This document shows, piece by piece, positions 1 through 13,400 of a DNA stretch of 64,000 nt. The notes under the pieces were generated by a model. The model saw only the letters and a list, made by a program, of their open reading frames with translations, did no database searches and was not told the DNA's origin. Position 1 is the stretch's first letter, and every line of letters begins with the position of its first letter. Both the position numbers and the translations under genes were made by a program. Origin of the DNA: Nissolia schottii (Eukaryota; Streptophyta; Magnoliopsida; Fabales; Fabaceae); NCBI GenBank assembly GCA_003254905.1, contig QANU01055992.1:215603-279602 (forward strand), given 5' to 3'.

Positions 1-1495
1 AGTGACCATCTCCCGTTTTTCTCGAGACTCCCTTAGAAAATAACTTCATTGCAAAATGAATAATTCTTGTGAATTTTATTAATTTTTCTGTGGCCATAGC
101 GTCTTAGGGACAGAAGAGTTACAGGGACACTTTTTGTGGTGATTAGGCACATATGGCTTCTTCTGATTATCACAATGTCATTCCTTCTCTACCAATAACC
201 TTTTGGTCTATGTCTAACTGCACCCACCCACACCATTTTCAACCGGAAAGATAGGTGTACTCTGACAGTGAGATGAGGAAACCAAAACCCAATGTTGACT
301 ATGCTTTTATCAATCCTGATCCCTGAAGAAAACTGTCATCTGAATTGCTGAGGTTCCTTGGCTTTCGGTGAATTTGTTGTTGCTTCATTTTAGTTGCATT
401 TTTCTTTCCATTCTTTGACTTCATAATTTCTGAAGTCATATTCATATATAAAGCATGCTATGAGAAGGACAGCTCCAACACATCATTCTTCATGATTATT
501 AACCTGCACATGTTTAAAAAACATTTATGAGCAATTTCCAATTTAAAGACTAAATACACTTTTTCTATGTGTACTTATTATTAATGAATGTTTATTACAG
601 CATGAACCTTATATTTTGTTTCCAAAACGTGTAATGTATATATGTGGATACATTAGATAACATTACCCCAAATTACATGATAATTTCAACATCTTGCATA
701 AAATATCAGTCATCTTTCTTTTTCATGTAGCGGATAAAATGCATTTCCTTTGTTCTGATGGAGTAATAGCATGCTTAGGACTTTAGTAGCAGTAGCATTG
801 TATGCTCAAAGCTCAATATTACCTGTGTTCCTTTTTCTTTTTGGTGAATTTACCTGCTCGTCTTTCACTCTCACTGGAGAGTATTTCAAACTGTCCTATC
901 TTATAAAGTAATCAAATATTTTGATTTACCTTTTAGTAAAAATATAACAGTTTCCCCACACCTGACAGAGTAAATGACAATATAATCGCCATTGCGTTCT
1001 CTCTAAATGTTTGGCTTAGGACAGATGGAAGTGATTTATTGTATTGGTTCATGGCTGGCTAATCAGAAATGATACTCCAATAATGGTAGAGATAATACAA
1101 AACAGGAAGTTTTTATCGTCAATTTAACACACATAGTAGATCATAAATGTAGACATAGAGATCATCTACGCAAAGGAATTTGCAACTCTAATGCTAATTG
1201 TGTGTCTCTTGATTTTTGGCCTGTTTTAATACGATGTTTTCTTCTCTTTTATGTTTTGTTAATTAATGATATTTTCTTCTCAACTTTGTCTTCTTATTTT
1301 TTCCTTTTTCACCAATCCTTTTATCTTAAAAATGTTCATAGTTTAAAAGTGGAATTTCTTTCAATCTTTGTTTTTTCTGCTGAACCTTTAGAACCATGAC
1401 ATTTTGCTTATGTCATGGAAATGATCACAAACTTAAATGAATTTGATGAGGTCTAAACTTGTGAGCACAAGTTGACTTGACGTAGCTTAATACAG
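1..1495. other. Upstream or intron sequence of the PBS1-like kinase gene
   Basis: No coding exon could be recognised here on either strand. The stretch is AT-rich and ends in a good splice acceptor (tacag, 1491-1495) that opens the first recognisable kinase exon. Because that exon starts inside a codon, at least one earlier exon must exist. None with the short cysteine-containing N-terminus usual for this family was found, so it probably lies before position 1. Confidence 0.5.
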
Positions 1496-4400
1496 GACTA
1501 AGATCAGAAACAACTCCAATAGAGGATACTGACAGTTCTAACAAGGCTCAAATATTTACCTTCCGAGAGCTCGCAACAGCAACAAAAAATTTTAGGGATG
1601 AAACATTTATTGGGCAAGGAGGATTTGGAACTGTTTACAAAGGAAAGTTAGAGAAACTGAATCAGGTATAATTTGATTGATGAAAGGTTTTTTTCGCCCC
1701 TATGTCTTGTTTACAATGGCCACAAGACTGTTTCATTGCTTTGCAAAAGTAAATCTTTTAACAAGATGGAAGGTTTGAAATTTTGGATCAGGTTGTGGCT
1801 GTTAAAAGACTTGATACAACTGGTGTCCAAGGGGAAAAAGAGTTTCTAGTTGAGGTTCTCATGCTCTCTCTTCTACGCCATCCCAACCTGGTTAATTTGA
1901 TTGGTTATTGTGCTGAAGGGGATCAACGTCTTCTTGTGTATGAATACATGCCTTTGGGATCCTTAGAATCTCATCTCCATGGTAATATACTATAACTTTT
2001 TGTTCTAAACTGCAAGATTTAGTTTCTATTGTTAGAAATATTGGATTAAGTACTAATTTTGAACTGCTGGTTCAAACGAAAATATCAAGAACAAATCACT
2101 AATGACATGAAATGAATAGCAACAAGGAAGGATTATAAGGGATGTATCATGAATTATTCAAGGTGTTGTCCTTAAGAATTTATCTTACGCTTACATAGAC
2201 AGTGCTTGGTAGATTGACCTCAATGGGTAATTTTAGGATTAAACAAGAGTCTCCTCAAGAACTGTAGAAAATATGTTTTCTATATTCTAAAATAGTTATA
2301 GAGGCTGAATAAATAGGCATGAGAGTTACAGATTACAATGATTCTATTCCTAAATCAAGGAGGAAATATTCTCCTCATTAATAAATACATAACTGAATAA
2401 ATCTAATCTCTACAAATGAGGAAATAATATCTTTCCTAAGCTGTACCAGATTAATTAGAATAATGTCAAGATAATCATCTGAAATTAAGCCTCAATCTTC
2501 ACTCCTCTTCAAACTGGGTGGTAGACTTCTACCATTCCCAGATTGGATCTTAGATCCTCATAGGAAGGTTTCAAAAGACCCTTAGTTAAGATATTAACAA
2601 ATTGCCGACTTGATGGTATTTATTCCAGCAAAGCAGTTCCACTGTCAATCTTTTCTTTTATGAAGTGGCAGTCAATCTCCATGTGCTTGGTCCTAGCATG
2701 ATGAACATGATTCTTGGCAATTCTAATGGTGGCCTTGTTGTTACATAAAACCTTCATAGGATAGGCTATGATGATTTGTAGCTCCTTGAGTATCCTTTGG
2801 AGCCATATCCCTTCACAAATGACCTTGTCATATGGTTCTAAACTCCGTTACAAGACATTCCTTCTTGTAACCACAGGTTGTTTTTTTTACTTCTCCATGT
2901 GACCAAGTTACCCCACACATAAGAACAATACCCTGGGGTGGATTTCTTGTCAATTATAGATCCTGCCCAATCTGCATCAGTGCCTTCAATGGTTCTATTA
3001 GAGTTTGTTACACACCCTCCAACTGCTGCTGTAACCGAAGCTGCTGGAAAAGGAAAGGAAAGAATTCCTTTCCCTCAGCATTATTCTAGAAGGAAGAGTA
3101 GAATTAGGGGGGCAGTTAATTCAGAATAAAACCTGAATTAGGAAACAATAAAATATGATTTGTTAGACAAATCAGGAGAGAATAATTCAGTTGAGAATTA
3201 TTAGGGAAGGAGAGTTGTTAGGAGAGAATAATGTCTACTCCATGATTCTCTCTCACAAGTTGATATAAGTGAGATCTTTAGGGAGTGGATATTCATTCAG
3301 AATTTTAGACAGAACTAGGGGACCAAGGGATCCTTCAATTCCTAGGATTATTGTTCTATTTTCGTTTGTTAATTCCGCTGCCCTTTGGCCACTTATTTTT
3401 GTTCTGCACAGATAATTTCCCACTGGAATTCATGTCATTATTAATAAAATATCAGTAATTTCAGCCAGCAATTGTCAATTGATACCAGTTCTTACAACTG
3501 GTATCAGAGCATCGTTCCTAGGGAGGACTGTGCATGGTTTCCACGCGCGCTGTTATGGAGGCTAGGATGGAAACAGTGGAGTGGCAGATAGAGGAGATGA
3601 GAGAGTCTCAAGCGGAAATTAAGGAGACTCAGGCTACCACACTGACGCTTTTGCATCAAATTATGGGAAGGTTGCCGCAGCAGCCACCAGGAAGCGCCCA
3701 GAGGGACGAAAACAGAGGCTCGAGAGATGGAGGAGAGGAGGAAAGGGACGAACGGGAGGAGCCTAGGAGGTTTGAGACCAATAGGAAATTGGATGTTCCC
3801 GTTTTCTCAGGGGAAGGAGCATCGGATTGGCTGGTCAAAATGGAGAGGTATTTTAGGGTCACACAAGCAGCCCAACAAGACAAGATGGACATAGTCACCT
3901 TGGCATTGGAAGGAGAGGCCCTCACATGGATGGAGTGGTGGGAGGAACACACACCGTTCCTACACCGGGATCGGTTTAGAGAAGATCTGCTGAAATGGTT
4001 CCAACCTGGAGCCGCCCTTAATCCTCTGGCGCCACTGTTAGAGGTAAGGCAGTTAGAAGACGTAGCTAGATACTGGAGGGAATTTGAGGCCGCAGCCAGG
4101 TCTCACAAGAACCTGGGGGTTGAAGCATTGATGTGCATTTTTGCCAACGGTTTGAAGGAGATCCAAGCAGAAATTGAAGTGGCACGATTTGGCAATTTAC
4201 CCGCTTTGATGGACAAGGCGATGGCGATAGAGTGGAGAAATCAAGCGTGGAGAGAAACGGGCCTTAGCCCTGGGAACTGGAGATGGGAGAACAATTCCAG
4301 GAGTAGTGGCGCGGGCGGAGGGACTTCAATAGGGTCACCTTATTCCAAACTGGCCGGGGTTACGGACCCCCTGATAACAGGGGAGGAGGAAGGGGGAAAT

Positions 4401-7400
4401 AGGGTACAATGTAGGACAGAATCCCTCAGAAACCTCAGCAGGCAGCAGGCCAATGCCAAGTGCAAGTAGCAGCACTGCACACTCAGGCATTCCTAAAAGC
4501 AGCAACACCAGGCGGCTGTCCAACGAAGAGTGGGCGGAGCGACAGCGGAAGGGGCTTTGTTTCCACTGTGGAGAGAAATGGGGGCAGGACCATAAGTGCA
4601 CCATGAAACACTTCCAGATCATCATTTTAGAAGAGGAGGAACAGGAAAAGGGTTAGGAGGAAGAGACACCATTATCAGTGGGGCAGGAAAGGATTGAAGG
4701 GAGGCTAGAGTTGCAGCTGTCAGCCTACAGCTATTGGGGGCTCACCTCTCACGAAACATTCAAGCTACTAGGAGAGATCCACGGACAAACAGTTGTGGTA
4801 CTCATTGACCCCGGGGCCTCTGCAAATTTCCTGGCAACCGAGGTGGTCAAGAGGTTGGCACTCCCGGTCAGGAAGGTCAAGGAATTTCAGGTGGAAGTAG
4901 GGAATGGAATTATTGAAATGGGGCACGAAGGATGCGAGGCCGTCCCACTGAATATCCAGGGACAATTGCTTCAGAACTTCTTTGTTATGAAATTGGGTTG
5001 CTCGGAGGTGGTGCTGGGAGCAGGTTGGTTGGTAAGTTTGGGCCCATTTGTGGGAATTACAGGGAACTCACGTTGAATTGGGAGCAAGATGGTGAGAGGA
5101 AGTTCTTAAAGGGTGATCCATCCCTTAGCCGTAGCCGAGCCTCGTGGAAGAACACCTTGCACTCACTTAAAAGCAAAGGAAAGGGCTATGTAATCACTTC
5201 TCTGGCCGTGGCCACTAAAACGCAAGAGGATGCCATCATGATAGCCGAGACCGAGCTGTTTCTTCAGCAGTTTCAGGACCTGTTTCAGCAACCTGAGGGG
5301 CTGCCTCCCCAACGACCTAATGACCACGCCATTCTCCTCAAGGAAGGAGCCACCATTCCCCGCCTCAGACCCTACAGGTACCCACATTACCAGAAAACTG
5401 AAATTGAGAAAATAGTTGAGGAAATGCTGCAATCAGGTATTATTCGGCCTAGCACCAGCCCATTCGCGAGCCCCGTAATACTAGTCAAAAAGAAGGATAG
5501 AGGCTGGCGGTTTTGCGTGGATTATAGAGCTTTAAATCGAGAGACCGTGGCTGACAAGTTTCCCATTCCCGTTATTGATGAATTGCTAGATGAAGTTGGT
5601 GCAGCCATCATATTCTCCAAATTGGACCTCAAATCTGGTTACCACCAGATCAGAATGAGGGATGAAGACATTCACAAAACAACTTTCCGAACCCATGAGG
5701 GCAACTACGAATTTCTAGTAATGCCTTTTGGTTTGACTAACGCTCCTTCCACCTTTCAGGCACTTATGAATCAATTATTGAGGCCATTTTTGAGGAAATT
5801 CGTCCTAGTTTTCTTCGACTATATACTCATTTACAGCAGGAGTTTAGCACAACATTGGGAGCATTTACAACAAGTGTTCGAGATCCTTCGCCAACACCAA
5901 CTTTTTCTTAACAAGAAAAAATGCAGGTTTACCCAAGAGCAGATTGATTACTTGGGACATTTCATCTCAAAGGAGGCGGTCGCCGCCGACCCCAAGAAGA
6001 TCCAAGACATGTGGGACTGGCCAATTCCGAAGGACCTTAAGGCCTTGAGGGGGGTTTTTGGGTCTAACAGGCTACTATCGGCGCTTTGTGAAGAATTATG
6101 GAAGGATAGCATGGCCGCTTACCCAACTCCTCAAGATAGATCAATTTAAGTGGAATAGCGAAGCTCAGGCAGCCTTTGAAGCCCTCAAAACAGCTATGAC
6201 AACTCTCCTTGTCTTGGCTGTCCCTTCATTCTCTAAGCCCTTTGCCATAGAAATGGATGCATCCGGCAAAGGCATAGGAGCAGTCTTAATGCAAGAAGGG
6301 CGTCCAGTCACCTACATGAGTCAAAAGCTCTCTGATAGAGCTCAGTCCAAGTCAGTTTATGAGCGGGAATTAATGGCAATGGTCCTAGCCATTCAAAAAT
6401 GGCAGCATTACTTGCTTGGCCAGCGCTTTACAGTTTTTATAGATCAGAAAAGCTTGAAGTTTTTGCTAGACCAACGAATTGGAGGAGAGGAGCAGCAAAG
6501 ATGGATGACCAAGCTGTTGGGATTTGACTTTGAAATTAAATACAAGGCTGGTACAGAAAATAGGGTAGCCGATGCCCTCTCTAGAAAATTTCAGCTGGCT
6601 GCAGTGACTGTTATCTCAGCAAGCGAATGGGAAGGGTTGGTAGACGAAGTCCAAGGAGACCCGAAGCTCAGGGGAATTATGCAGAGTTTAATTTCGGATC
6701 AGCTAGCACTAGCAGGATATACTCTCCAAAACGGTAAACTCTTGCATCAAGGGCGGCTAGCTGTCCCAAAACAATCGAAATTAATTCCTAAGATACTCCA
6801 GAAGTTCCATGATACCAAGATAGGAGGGCACTTGGGGTTCTTTCGCACATATAAAAGGATAGCGGGCATTGTACACTGGGAGGGCATGAAGAAGACCATC
6901 ATGGACTATGTCAAGCAATGCACTATCTGCCAGACCAACAAGTACTCTACCTTAACCCCTGCTTGCCTATTACAGCCTCTCCCTATTCCCTCAAATGTTT
7001 GTTCAGAAATTGCAATGGACTTTATTGGAGGCCTACCCAAGGCTCAAGGGAAGGACACCATTTTTGTTGTGGTGGACAGAATGACGAAGTACGCCCATTT
7101 CTTTCCACTATCTCACCCTTATTCCGCTAAAGAAGTGGCTGACTTGTTTGTGAAGGAAGTGGTTAAACTCCACGGTTTTCCCAACTCCATAGTGTCGGAT
7201 CGAGATCGTTTATTTATGAGTGCTTTCTGGTCAGAGATCTTTAAGGAAGCCGGCACCGCTCTCAAAATGAGTTCCGCCAATCATCCCCAAACAAATGGGC
7301 AAAGTGAAGCCGTTAACAAGTGTGTTGAGACCTATCTTCGATGCTTCACGGGCTCTAAACCCAAGCAGTGGCCTTGTAGCTCGTCCAATGTCTGATTTCT

Positions 7401-10400
7401 TTCTTCAATCAAGGTCCTCACTTCTTCAACTGCTGCTTCTCCTCCTCCCCTTAGCAAGGTGGGTGGTTCTCTTCCGTATAGTGCTCTGAAGGGGGTCATT
7501 TTAATAGAGTCATGGTAATTGGTGTTGTACCAATACTCGGCCGGATGAAAAGCTATGTTGATAAGAAGAGAAGGGACTTGTCATTTGAAGTGGGTGATAG
7601 GGTGTATCTTAAGCTGCAACCATATAGAATGAAGATGCTAGCAAAGAGGGTGAATCAAAAGCTCAATGCACGGTTCTATGGCCCATTTGAAATCGTGGAA
7701 AAAATTGGGCAAGTAGCATACAAGCTCAAGCTACCCTAGGGAGCACGTGTACATCCGGTGTTCCATGTTTCTCTCCTGAAGAAATGCATTGCTCCCACCA
7801 ATCAGGTCCAGCCCCTTCCCACGGCCCTAACAGATGACTATGAACTCCAAGTGGAACCTCAACAGATCATGGCAGTCCGTAGAAATACAGCAGGCCAATG
7901 GGAAGTCTTACTCAAATGGAAGAGCCTACCAGACTTTGAGAATTCATGGGAACTAGCAGCAGACATCCAAGCATCCTTTCCCTCTTTTCACCTTGAGGAC
8001 AAGGTGGTACTTCAAGGGGAGGGTATTGTTACACACCCTCCAACTGCTGCTGTAACCGAAGCTGCTGGAAAAGGAAAGGAAATAATTCCTTTCCCTAAGC
8101 ATTATTCTAGAAGGAAGAGTAGAATTAGGGGGGCAGTTAATTCAGAATAAAATCTGAATTAGGAAACAATAAAATCTGATTTGTTAGACAAATCAAGAGA
8201 ATAATTCAGTTGAGAATTATTAGGGAAGGAGAGTTGTTAGGAGAGAATAATGTCTACTCCATGATTCTCTCTCACAAGTTAATATAAGTGAGATCTTTAG
8301 GGAGGGGATATTCATTCAGAATTTTAGATAGAACTAGAGGACCAAGGGATCCTTCAATTCCCATGATTATTGTTCTATTTTCATTTGTTAATTCCGCTGC
8401 CCTTTGGCCACTTATTTTTGTTCTGCACAGATAATTTCCCACTGGAATGCCTGTCATTATTAATAAAATATCAATAATTTCAGCCAGCAATTGTCAATTG
8501 ATACCAGTTCTTAAAGAGTTCTTTGCAAAGTATAAGCCTTTGCCTCATGTCCCCTTCAAGTACTGAAGAATTTGGTTGACAACCTTCATGTGAGATCTAG
8601 TGGGATTATTCATGTACAAACTTACCATACTCATAGCAAAACCAATATCTAGTCTGGTATGAGTTAGATAGATCAGTTTTCATCCAAGTCTTTGATACCT
8701 CTCTTTATTTGTTGGAGGACTCTCTTCTTCTGTGCCACCTTTCTTTGCTGGATCCATTGGGGTGTCTACTGGTTTATAGTAACATACCTGTCTCTATCAA
8801 TAGGTCCAATGTATACTTTCTCTAAATTACATAGATTCATTTTTATTGAACAGGTAACTTCCATTTCTAGAAAGTACTGAATCTTCCCTGGTCCTTGACT
8901 TCAAATTCTTTAGCTAAGAGCCTCTTGAGTCATTCTATCTCCTTGTAATCATCTCATGTGATAACAATATCATCAACATAGACTATGAATGATGCTAACT
9001 TTCCTCCGTAGAGTGTTTGACAAATATAGTATGATCAGTTTGGCATTGTATAAAACCATTTCCTTTGACAACCCATGTTAACCTCTCAAACCATGCTCAA
9101 GGTGATTGTTTGAAGCCATACAGAAACTTATGAAGTTTGCACCTTCCTTGAGTTACACAGTGTTTCAAGTCCCGGAGGGATTTTCACGTAGATTTATTCT
9201 AACTCACCATTGAGGAAGACATTCTTGTTGTGAAGTTGGTGTAACGGCCAATCAAGATTTGGTGCTAGGGACAAAATGACTCGAGCCTGAGTTTAATTTG
9301 GTCACCGGAGCAAATGTCTCTTCGTAGTCTTTGGCATAGGACTGTGTGAATCCCTTAGCCTTTAGTCGTGCCTTGAATTTGTTGATGCTCCCATCTGCAT
9401 TTTATTTGACAAAACAAAATCCATTTGCACCCAACAATTTTCTTTCCTTTTGGCAAGGTTGAGAGCTGCCAAGTACCATTCTTCGCTAGAGCTTGAACTT
9501 CTTCATTTATAGCTGCTGCCCTTTTTGGCTGTTTCAAGGCTTTTTGAATGTCCCTTGGTATTTGGATGCTGTCAAGAGCTGTCACAAAGGCTCTATAATT
9601 TTGAAATAAATTGTTTTAAGACACAAATTCTCAATTGGATGTTGAGTGTGAGATCTGACTCCCTTTCTAATAGCAATGGGCTAATCAAGATCAACTGTTT
9701 CTTGACTAGGAATATCAAAATGTGTAGGAGTAGGAAATTATCACCAAGGGAATTTCTCTTGGCTTTGGCACTCGGTTGGATTTTTGATTGTGCTGTGGAA
9801 GTGTGGAGGATTCTGGCTCTTGCTGGGTGTTTGCCTCCTTGAGCACACCAAGAATGATTTTTTTCACTTGTGCAGTGGGGTGTAGTGTTTTCAAGTTCAG
9901 TAGTGGTTGTAGGAGTAGATTATGTTGTGTTGGGGTGGTTTCCATGGTCAGGTTCACGTTCTTCATTAGGTTTGGTTGGGCTGGTCCTCTTCAAGAGTGG
10001 TAATGTCTCTGAAATTCCAAGACTGAAATTCTTCCAATTCTTTGCGCTTTCTCTCCCCCTGAAGTTCGGTTTTGGAGTAGAATGGTTGGCCTTTGAAGAA
10101 TGCTACATCCATAAAATGATAAAATTTGTTGGTGGACGGAGAATAAACACTTGTATCCCTTGTGCTTAGAGGAGTTGCCCAAGAAAATACAAGGAATGAA
10201 GGTAGGTTCTAATTTGTTGCGGATAGGATGGTGGTTGTGGACAAAGGCAATGCGCCCCAAGATCTTAAGTGGGATAGATATGAGTAACCAAGTGTGTGGG
10301 AATAAGGTTTGAAGGGTAGAATGTGGGGTGTTGTAGTTCAGTACTTTGGTGGGCATTCGGTTGATCAAATAGGTTGCTGTGAATACAGCATCTCCGCAAA

Positions 10401-13400
10401 ACTTTGGTGTAACACGAGCAGCTAGTTATAGTGATCTAGCCACCTCTAAGAGATGTCGGTTCTTCCGTTCAGCCACTGAGTTTTGTTGTGTGGTGTTGAC
10501 ACAGGAACTTTGGTGAACAATGCCCTATTTTTTAAGGTAGGAACCAAGTTCAGAATTGTAGTATTCCTTTCTGGTGTCCGTCCTGAGTACTTGAGCGCAA
10601 GTTTGAAATTGTGTTTTCACCATGTTGTAAAGTGTTCATATAACTATCCCACTTCTGATTTTTCTTTCATGAGGAAGACCCACGTTAATCTTGATTCTTG
10701 AGTGATCATCAATGAAGGTGACAAACCACCTAGAGCTTGTGATGGCTTTTACTCTAGAAGGTCCCCCCACATCACCATGGATTAAGGAGAAAGGTTGGGA
10801 TGATTTGTATGGTTGGGAAGGATGGCTGTTTCGAGCATGTTTGGATAATCGACACACTTCACAATGGTAAAATTTGGGATTTTTCTTGAATAATGCAGGG
10901 AACATTTTATTCAAGTACATGAAATATGGGTGGCCTAGGAGATAGTGTCACAACACAGCAGATTTGGTTTCAGGTGAGGTTATTGCAAAAACAAATTTGG
11001 ACTTCTCTTGATTTCTCTTGGAGTCTTCAACCCAGAGGAGATAGAGTCCTGCGCACTCTTCAACGCTGTCAATCCTCTTCCCCAAATCCAAAGCCTGAAA
11101 TACACATGAAGTGGGATGGAATTTAATAATTCAATTTTGGTCTCTTGTCAATTTATTTATGGACAGTAAATTACAGCCAAGTTTAGGTACGTAGAGGGCA
11201 TCCTTTAGGATAATATCCCTTGAGATAATTACTGACCTGAACCTTTAGCAGCAACGTCTGAGTGAATACCCTCAACAATGCCTACTGTGGAGCCATCATG
11301 GCAAGGGAAATACTTGTTGAATGTAGTAACATCCCCTATCATCTGATCAGAGGATCCCACATCCACAATCCAAGATGATGATTTCTTCCATGGCAGGCAG
11401 AAAAAGCACTTAAACAAATACCTTTTTGGGCCATAGATGCAGTTTTGCTATAGCTCTCGGATCTTGTGGCCTGTTAAAGGAGTTTCAGCAGAATCTCCAT
11501 ATCCTCTTTGATAAAAGGGCTGGTTCACCTTCTTTTGGTTGCCTATTCTTACCTGTGATGTATTCTTCCTTTTAGGGATGGCAATGGATATCCGATCGCG
11601 TGGATATCCGCAAAGATACCCTATAGCTGGTACCCGAATGTGGGGAATTTTGTTCCGTGAGAATGGGGATGGGGACAAAAGTTCACCTGTGGGGAAAGGA
11701 CAAAAGTTGCTTTCCTTTTCCTTGGAGGAAGATTCAGACTGATCTGACCCATTGGGTATAATTTTGGCTTAAGTTTGTAGCCACTAGCCAGTAATTGGGA
11801 CTGTGGTTCCTTCAACTGGGCTAGCAAGAGTTGTGTTGCAAGTCTCCAATTGAGGATGTTTCTGTGATTTCCATTCTTGTTAGCCATGGGACAAGGAGGT
11901 ATTCGCAAAGGGTTCAAATCATGCTTTGATACCATGTGAAATATTATCAAGATTGACAAGTCTAACAATCCCATCACATTTTTCAAACTTAGAAATAAAA
12001 AACAAAAAATGCCAAGCATTAGTGAAGTATTCAAAAGGATTTTAACTTTACCTTAAGCATAAGTGAGTGGCAAACCTATCAAACTCTGGTAGATCTTTGA
12101 ACCCCATTTATAATAAGGGTTTGAGCATGTCGACCAAGGAGTGGAAACTAATATTTGAGATGTTGGTTCAAAAGAAAATAACAAAAAAATTTACAAGAAA
12201 TGAATAACAATAAACATGGATTAGAATCGGTATACCATGAACTGTGCTATGCATTATTCTTGAGGTTTATCTTTGGCCTTCAAGATTAGAAATGATTCTC
12301 CTCAAGTTTTTCTTCACATGATGATCCTAATACATTAAGCACTGCGTGCACACAATAAAGTGGGCATGAAAGAAAAATGAAGAAGAATGCATTAGTAGAG
12401 GTGTGAAAAAGAGATACCAAAAGCATTCTGTTGTGTGTACGTTGGTAAGACCCAATAAGTTAACCTAGGTTGGTTAAGCAACTCAACATTCTGAAAATCC
12501 CACATGCACACAGACAATAACTGAGTAGGCATGGTAGAAGTTCCATGTTCACCAATGCATTCAGACTCTATATCTTGCATGTCAACCTCTTTGTTCCATG
12601 GTAATTGATGTTTACTGCTCATTTAGTTGTGAACACGCTGAACCCAACACCAATTATGTTCCACGATGCAAAATTGTCCCATATAGGTCCACTTATTATA
12701 TAATGATGATTTGATTATTGTTATCTGCAGATCTTTCGCCTGATAAAGAACCGCTTGATTGGAATATGAGAATGAAGATAGCAGCTGGGGCCGCAAAAGG
12801 ATTAAATTATTTGCACCATGAAGCAAAGCCTTCTGTGATATACAGGGATCTAAAATCATCTAACATACTATTGGATGAAATTTTCCATCCAAAACTTTCA
12901 GATTTCGGGCTTGCAAAATTTGGTCCAACTGGAGACCAATCCTTTGTCGCCACCAGGGTGATGGGAACACATGGTTACTGTGCCCCTGAGTATGCCACCA
13001 GTGGAAAATTAACAATGAGGTCTGACATCTACAGTTTTGGGGTTGTGTTGTTGGAGCTCATAACTGGACGTAGAGCATATGATGATACTCGTGAGCACGA
13101 CAAGCATCTTGTTGACTGGGTAACGACTCAAAATTATTTTTGCATTTTCATTGGCACAGGGGTAATAAGTAGTAACTTACATATTCTACACGTAACTGAT
13201 TTGCTGCAATTTTATGCATCTTCTCACCAGTTTCCCTGTGGAATGCTGTATTTGTCTTTTTATTTTTTGCATTTCTAATTCATTTGTAGTTGAAAGAGAA
13301 AGGAGCTGGACGTATAAGCATTTTCTTATTTGATTAACTGTTGGTAATCTGGAATATGCTGGTGTTCTGATATTGCAGAAAGGACTGTTGATAGCCTTAT

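Larger units (their letters stand above)
3006..8515 (+). mobile_element. Ty3/gypsy chromovirus-like LTR retrotransposon nested in the copia element
   Basis: This is a fossil element with two LTRs of about 490 bp and a 5-bp target duplication GAGTT at 3001-3005 and 8516-8520. The primer-binding site TGGTATCAGAGC (tRNA-Met) starts at 3499. In order it holds gag (from about 3534), a CCHC-type knuckle (about 4555-4600), protease (about 4790-4830), reverse transcriptase (about 5350-6000), RNase H (about 6060-6600), integrase (about 6760-7400) and a chromodomain-like tail (about 7840-7990). The order RT-RNase H-integrase plus the tail fits the Ty3/gypsy chromoviruses. The coding part is broken in roughly half a dozen places. 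The LTRs differ by about 16 substitutions over 489 bp (about 3%). At an assumed 1.3e-8 substitutions per site per year this suggests insertion about 1-1.5 million years ago. Confidence 0.93.
2030..12390 (-). mobile_element. Old Ty1/copia LTR retrotransposon inside a kinase intron, itself split by a gypsy element
   Basis: On the minus strand the order is typical of copia: gag-like sequence and protease (about 11900-11230), integrase (about 10920-9990), reverse transcriptase (about 9585-8600), then RNase H. The RNase H region is interrupted by the gypsy element at 3006-8515 and continues from 3000 to about 2560. A primer-binding site matching the initiator Met tRNA lies at 11923-11934 (read on the minus strand), and a purine-rich tract lies beside the left LTR. 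The left LTR is about 2030-2494. The right LTR starts at 11935, and its far end is uncertain. The element is broken, with many interruptions, and its LTRs are well diverged, so it is clearly older than the gypsy insert. Confidence 0.8.
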
